NCBI RefSeq assembly: GCF_022458865.1
Contig: NZ_JAJNMU010000002.1
Coordinates: 62,001-126,000, forward strand
DNA length: 64,000 bases
Direction: 5' to 3'
Source: Paenibacillus periandrae
Lineage (GTDB): Bacteria; Bacillota; Bacilli; Paenibacillales; NBRC-103111
The translations under genes were made by a program, and so were the position numbers. The notes beneath the pieces are model-generated. The model ran no database searches and had not been told where the DNA came from. It saw nothing but the letters and a program-made list of their open reading frames with translations. Shown piece after piece: positions 61,728 to 64,000 of the stretch (position 1 is the stretch's first letter; every line of letters starts with the position of its first letter).

Positions 61728-63545
61728 TTACCGATTCAAATGAAAGGGAACTGTGGCGATTACGATGTCCTTTTGTTGAAATAAGTACGCACGGATCAAT
61801 AAGCTTGTTTGATTATGCAATATATTTTGCCACCAATACTTCGTAATGAATTGCGGAATCAATACCGTAATATGATCGGTATCCGCTGTTTTCCACTCTA
61901 CCGTATCGATAAATCGGATCAACGGCTTCATAATACTCCGATAGCGCGACCTTAACACTATAAGGCGTACACCCGGATTCCATTCCTCCCATTTGGCCTC
62001 CATCTTCTGAATTTCTTCATCATCAAAGCCTACATACACCGCCACCACATTATCCGTTAATGATTTGGCGTAGCTAATCGTATTAAGCACTACGCGGGTA
62101 ATACCGGCGACAGGAATTACGATCGTGCTTCCCTTAATAACCGGCTTGTCGATATCAATTTGAATTCTCAGCTCATCTGCCGTATTCAGATAATGCTTGT
62201 GAATGCTGTAGAAAATGAACATAACGACTGGCAAAAAGATAAAGACCATCCACACCTGACTAAATTTCGTTATGATAAAAATAAAAGTAATGACCAGTGT
62301 CGTTAGCATCCCGATTGAATTAATGATCAGCTTCAGGACCCAGCCGTTCGGCTTGCGCTTGATCCATTTGATCATCATACCCAGCTGCGATAAAGTAAAC
62401 GGAATAAACACACCAACCGCATAGAGTGGAATCAAATTTTCCGTATTTCCGTGAAATACAATAACGAGCAGCGCAGACAGAACACCCAAGATTATAATAC
62501 CATTTGAAAATCCGAGCCGATCACCCCGAACCATGAACATATGCGGCATAAACTTATCCTTGGCCAGCATAAAGGCTAGCAGAGGAAATGCTGAATAGGC
62601 TGTATTCGCCGCTAAAAACAGGATAAGGGCAGTGACACCCTGAATAATATAATAAAGCGTTCCCCGGCCAAAGGTAGAAGCCGCTATTTGTGAAACAACT
62701 GTTTCTTTTTCCGTTGGCTGAATCCCGTACCAGTAAGCTAGCAGACTGATTCCGATAAACATGCTTCCGAGAATAACACCCATCATCATAAGTGTCACAG
62801 CCGCATTTTTCTCAGCAGGCTTTTTGAAGTTAGGAATCGCATTGGACACCGCCTCGACCCCCGTAAGCGCCGAGCAGCCAGAGCTGAACGCCTTTAATAG
62901 CAGGAACAAGCCGACACCCGACATCGTCATTCCTGAGACCGGCTGTGGCGCACTGACCCCGCCCGTTAAATAATTATAAATTCCACAAACTATCAAAACA
63001 AAAACAGAGCATACAAACAAATAAACCGGCAGCGCCAGCACAGAAGCTGACTCTGAAATGCCGCGCAGGTTCAATACTGTCAAAAAAGTGATCATAATCA
63101 AGGAAATCAATACACGATGGTCATGAAGACTAGGGAATGCTGAGGTAATGGCATCCGTACCGGCAGAGGAACTAACCGCTACTGTTAAAATGTAGTCCAC
63201 AAGCAAAGAACCACCTGCCATCAAGCCCGTTGACAGACCCAAATTATCTTTGGCTACGATGTAAGCTCCCCCGCCTGCAGGATAATTAAAAATCGTCTGC
63301 CGATAAGATAAAATCAGAATCGTCAGCAGTCCCAGAACCGCCACCGAAATGGGAATCGAATACCATAGCGCAGCCACACCCACTGTCATAAGAACGAGTA
63401 GAATTTGTTCGGTTCCGTAAGCTACCGAGGATAGAGCATCTGATGACAGTACAGCCAAAGCCTTTAACTTACTTAGCTTTTCTTCACCAAGCTCCTCTGA
63501 TTTCATAGGTCTTCCAATAAAAAGACGTTTTACTCTACTTACCAT
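61728..63545 (-). CDS. kimA: KimA-type potassium importer
   Basis: A 605-residue APC-superfamily transporter of the KimA (formerly YdaO) family, which takes up K+ with protons and in B. subtilis is controlled by cyclic-di-AMP. The sequence is closely similar to B. subtilis KimA from the N-terminus (KLKALAVLSSDALSSVAYGT, YPAGGGAYIVAKDNLG, SAGTDAITSAFPSLHD) through about twelve membrane segments to the cytosolic C-terminal domain (GSTIVIPVAGITRVVLNTIS, YAKSLTDNVVAVYVGFDDEE, LIPQFITKYWWQNILHNQTS). GAGGAA precedes ATG 63545. It is transcribed towards the kinase operon, 88 bases away, from its own promoter. Confidence 0.93.
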   Translation of the reverse strand: MVSRVKRLFIGRPMKSEELGEEKLSKLKALAVLSSDALSSVAYGTEQILLVLMTVGVAALWYSIPISVAVLGLLTILILSYRQTIFNYPAGGGAYIVAKDNLGLSTGLMAGGSLLVDYILTVAVSSSAGTDAITSAFPSLHDHRVLISLIMITFLTVLNLRGISESASVLALPVYLFVCSVFVLIVCGIYNYLTGGVSAPQPVSGMTMSGVGLFLLLKAFSSGCSALTGVEAVSNAIPNFKKPAEKNAAVTLMMMGVILGSMFIGISLLAYWYGIQPTEKETVVSQIAASTFGRGTLYYIIQGVTALILFLAANTAYSAFPLLAFMLAKDKFMPHMFMVRGDRLGFSNGIIILGVLSALLVIVFHGNTENLIPLYAVGVFIPFTLSQLGMMIKWIKRKPNGWVLKLIINSIGMLTTLVITFIFIITKFSQVWMVFIFLPVVMFIFYSIHKHYLNTADELRIQIDIDKPVIKGSTIVIPVAGITRVVLNTISYAKSLTDNVVAVYVGFDDEEIQKMEAKWEEWNPGVRLIVLRSRYRSIMKPLIRFIDTVEWKTADTDHITVLIPQFITKYWWQNILHNQTSLLIRAYLFQQKDIVIATVPFHLNR

Positions 63546-63609
63546 GTGATTGAATTCCTCTTCTCCCTGATTAGGTTCACTTTAAACCTGTTACATACAC
63601 ACATGATGT

Positions 63610-63639
63610 ATAATACAATCACAATGCTCTCACCGTAAA
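63610..63639 (-). promoter_or_regulatory. Promoter candidate for kimA
   Basis: On the minus strand TTTACG (plus bases 63634-63639) and TATTAT (63610-63615) are 18 bases apart, giving a leader of about 60 bases. The leader is too short for a cyclic-di-AMP (ydaO) riboswitch and I see none of its conserved blocks. Confidence 0.45.
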
Positions 63640-63796
63640 GTGGCAGCAGTTCCTTGAATATTAGGTTTAATATGGTTTTAAGGCTGAATAAGGTCAAAAG
63701 AGCGTATTCATTCTGACCGCGCTAACTATATCATCATTTATCAACCGTTTATCTCGTTTATTTGGAAGTTTAATTTATACTTGATTCCTGTTTGGA

Positions 63797-63825
63797 TTGA
63801 GATCATCCTCGCGTAAAGTTATAAT
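63797..63825 (+). promoter_or_regulatory. Strong promoter for the gene at the right edge
   Basis: TTGAGA (63797-63802) and a perfect TATAAT (63820-63825) are separated by exactly 17 bases, directed to the GTG start at 63915. Confidence 0.7.
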
Positions 63826-63855
63826 AGAAGAGAAACTTCATAATAAAAACAAACT

Positions 63856-63895
63856 TTAGGGTGACCTGTCAGACCAGATTTCATACAGGCCCTAG
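63856..63895 (+). promoter_or_regulatory. Hairpin in the leader of the right-edge gene
   Basis: TAGGG/CCCTA and CCTGT/ACAGG form a stem interrupted by a small asymmetric bulge with a 15-base loop, 20 bases before the start codon. No T run follows, so it is not a normal terminator; role unknown. Confidence 0.35.
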
Positions 63896-63914
63896 ACTGA
63901 TTGGGTGAACGATT

Positions 63915-64000
63915 GTGATAACACGCAGAAATTTCATTAAAAAAGGCTTACTTTCTTTAGGTTTATTATCTGCTGGAGCTGCAGGCTCCCTGCCTTTTGT
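63915..64000 (+). CDS. Start of a twin-arginine-signal protein (truncated by window end)
   Basis: Twenty-eight codons are visible from GTG 63915, beginning MITRRNFIKKGLLSLGLLSA followed by GAAGSLPF. The TRRNFIKK box before a hydrophobic stretch is a twin-arginine (Tat) export signal, so the protein is likely exported folded. In this group such signals occur on metallophosphoesterases of the YkuE type, but nothing in the visible part decides that. GGGTGA lies upstream of the start, and a strong promoter is placed 90 bases before it. Confidence 0.65.
   Translation, partial: MITRRNFIKKGLLSLGLLSAGAAGSLPF

Noticed and set aside
63546..63914. Possible ydaO-type cyclic-di-AMP riboswitch before kimA
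   Set aside because: The conserved blocks of that riboswitch were not found on the minus strand and the likely promoter is too close to the gene.

Overview
The window looks like a chromosomal segment of a spore-former of the Bacillota, most probably Paenibacillus or a close relative. The reasons are protein families rather than any marker gene: a pdhA-pdhB-pdhC-pdhD operon with a nearby LipL-type octanoyltransferase, a KimA potassium importer, a YdaK/YdaN-like exopolysaccharide pair, YesM/YesN regulators with an LplA/LplB/LplC-type sugar ABC transporter, DUF2157/GDYXXLXY membrane proteins, and several large glycoside hydrolases. Shine-Dalgarno sequences are strong (AGGAGG type) and most genes are minus strand. 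No rRNA, tRNA, CRISPR array, integrase or intact insertion sequence was seen.

Layout. 1-6.7 kb: a 3'-truncated (by the window edge) GH106-like hydrolase, DUF429 and HD phosphohydrolase genes, a conserved protein with an internal duplication, a remnant DUF2238 gene and a Nudix hydrolase. 6.75-11.6 kb (locus A, minus): TetR regulator, HlyD adaptor, ABC-2 permease and a secreted beta-rich protein. 11.7-15.5 kb: cyclic-di-GMP genes (MHYT-PAS-GGDEF-EAL and a receiver-HD-GYP protein) followed by a receiver remnant. 15.6-17.8 kb: GH36 alpha-galactosidase. 17.9-23 kb: pyruvate dehydrogenase operon. 23.1-25.5 kb: esterase, GC-rich repeat array, lipL and a MarR regulator. 25.6-31.6 kb (locus B, plus): MarR, short EmrA-like adaptor, DHA2 MFS pump, lipoprotein adaptor and a paralogue of the locus A secreted protein. 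31.8-35 kb: degenerate-GGDEF membrane protein and BcsB-like protein. 35.1-43.7 kb: a catabolic cluster (FAH-fold hydrolase, two SDRs, an epimerase, a polar amino-acid-type ABC importer, an IclR regulator and an allantoinase-like amidohydrolase). 43.7-56.1 kb: a glycan-utilisation segment (GH78, YesN/YesM, sugar ABC importer, GH26 and a broken GH26 copy) lying between two nearly identical 50-base repeats. 56.2-58 kb: GDYXXLXY/DUF2157 pair. 58.2-61.6 kb: CheY-CheX-CHASE4/Hpt kinase operon. 61.7-63.5 kb: kimA. The last 86 bases begin a twin-arginine-signal protein on the plus strand.

The most interesting items are: (1) two divergent paralogues of an unrecognised secreted protein, each the last gene of an operon encoding a different kind of HlyD-linked transporter, which suggests a shared extracellular accessory of Gram-positive tripartite-like exporters; (2) the repeat-bounded glycan segment, whose removal would restore a simple convergent gene pair; (3) a double-hairpin element directly in front of the Shine-Dalgarno of pdhC (tandem, with compensatory stem changes) and of the DUF2157 gene; (4) a chemotaxis-like operon built on a membrane CHASE4-HAMP-PAS-Hpt-HATPase kinase; (5) a YdaK/YdaN-like pair without the glycosyltransferase expected between them. 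All functional statements rest on motif and family recognition by eye; no database search was possible.
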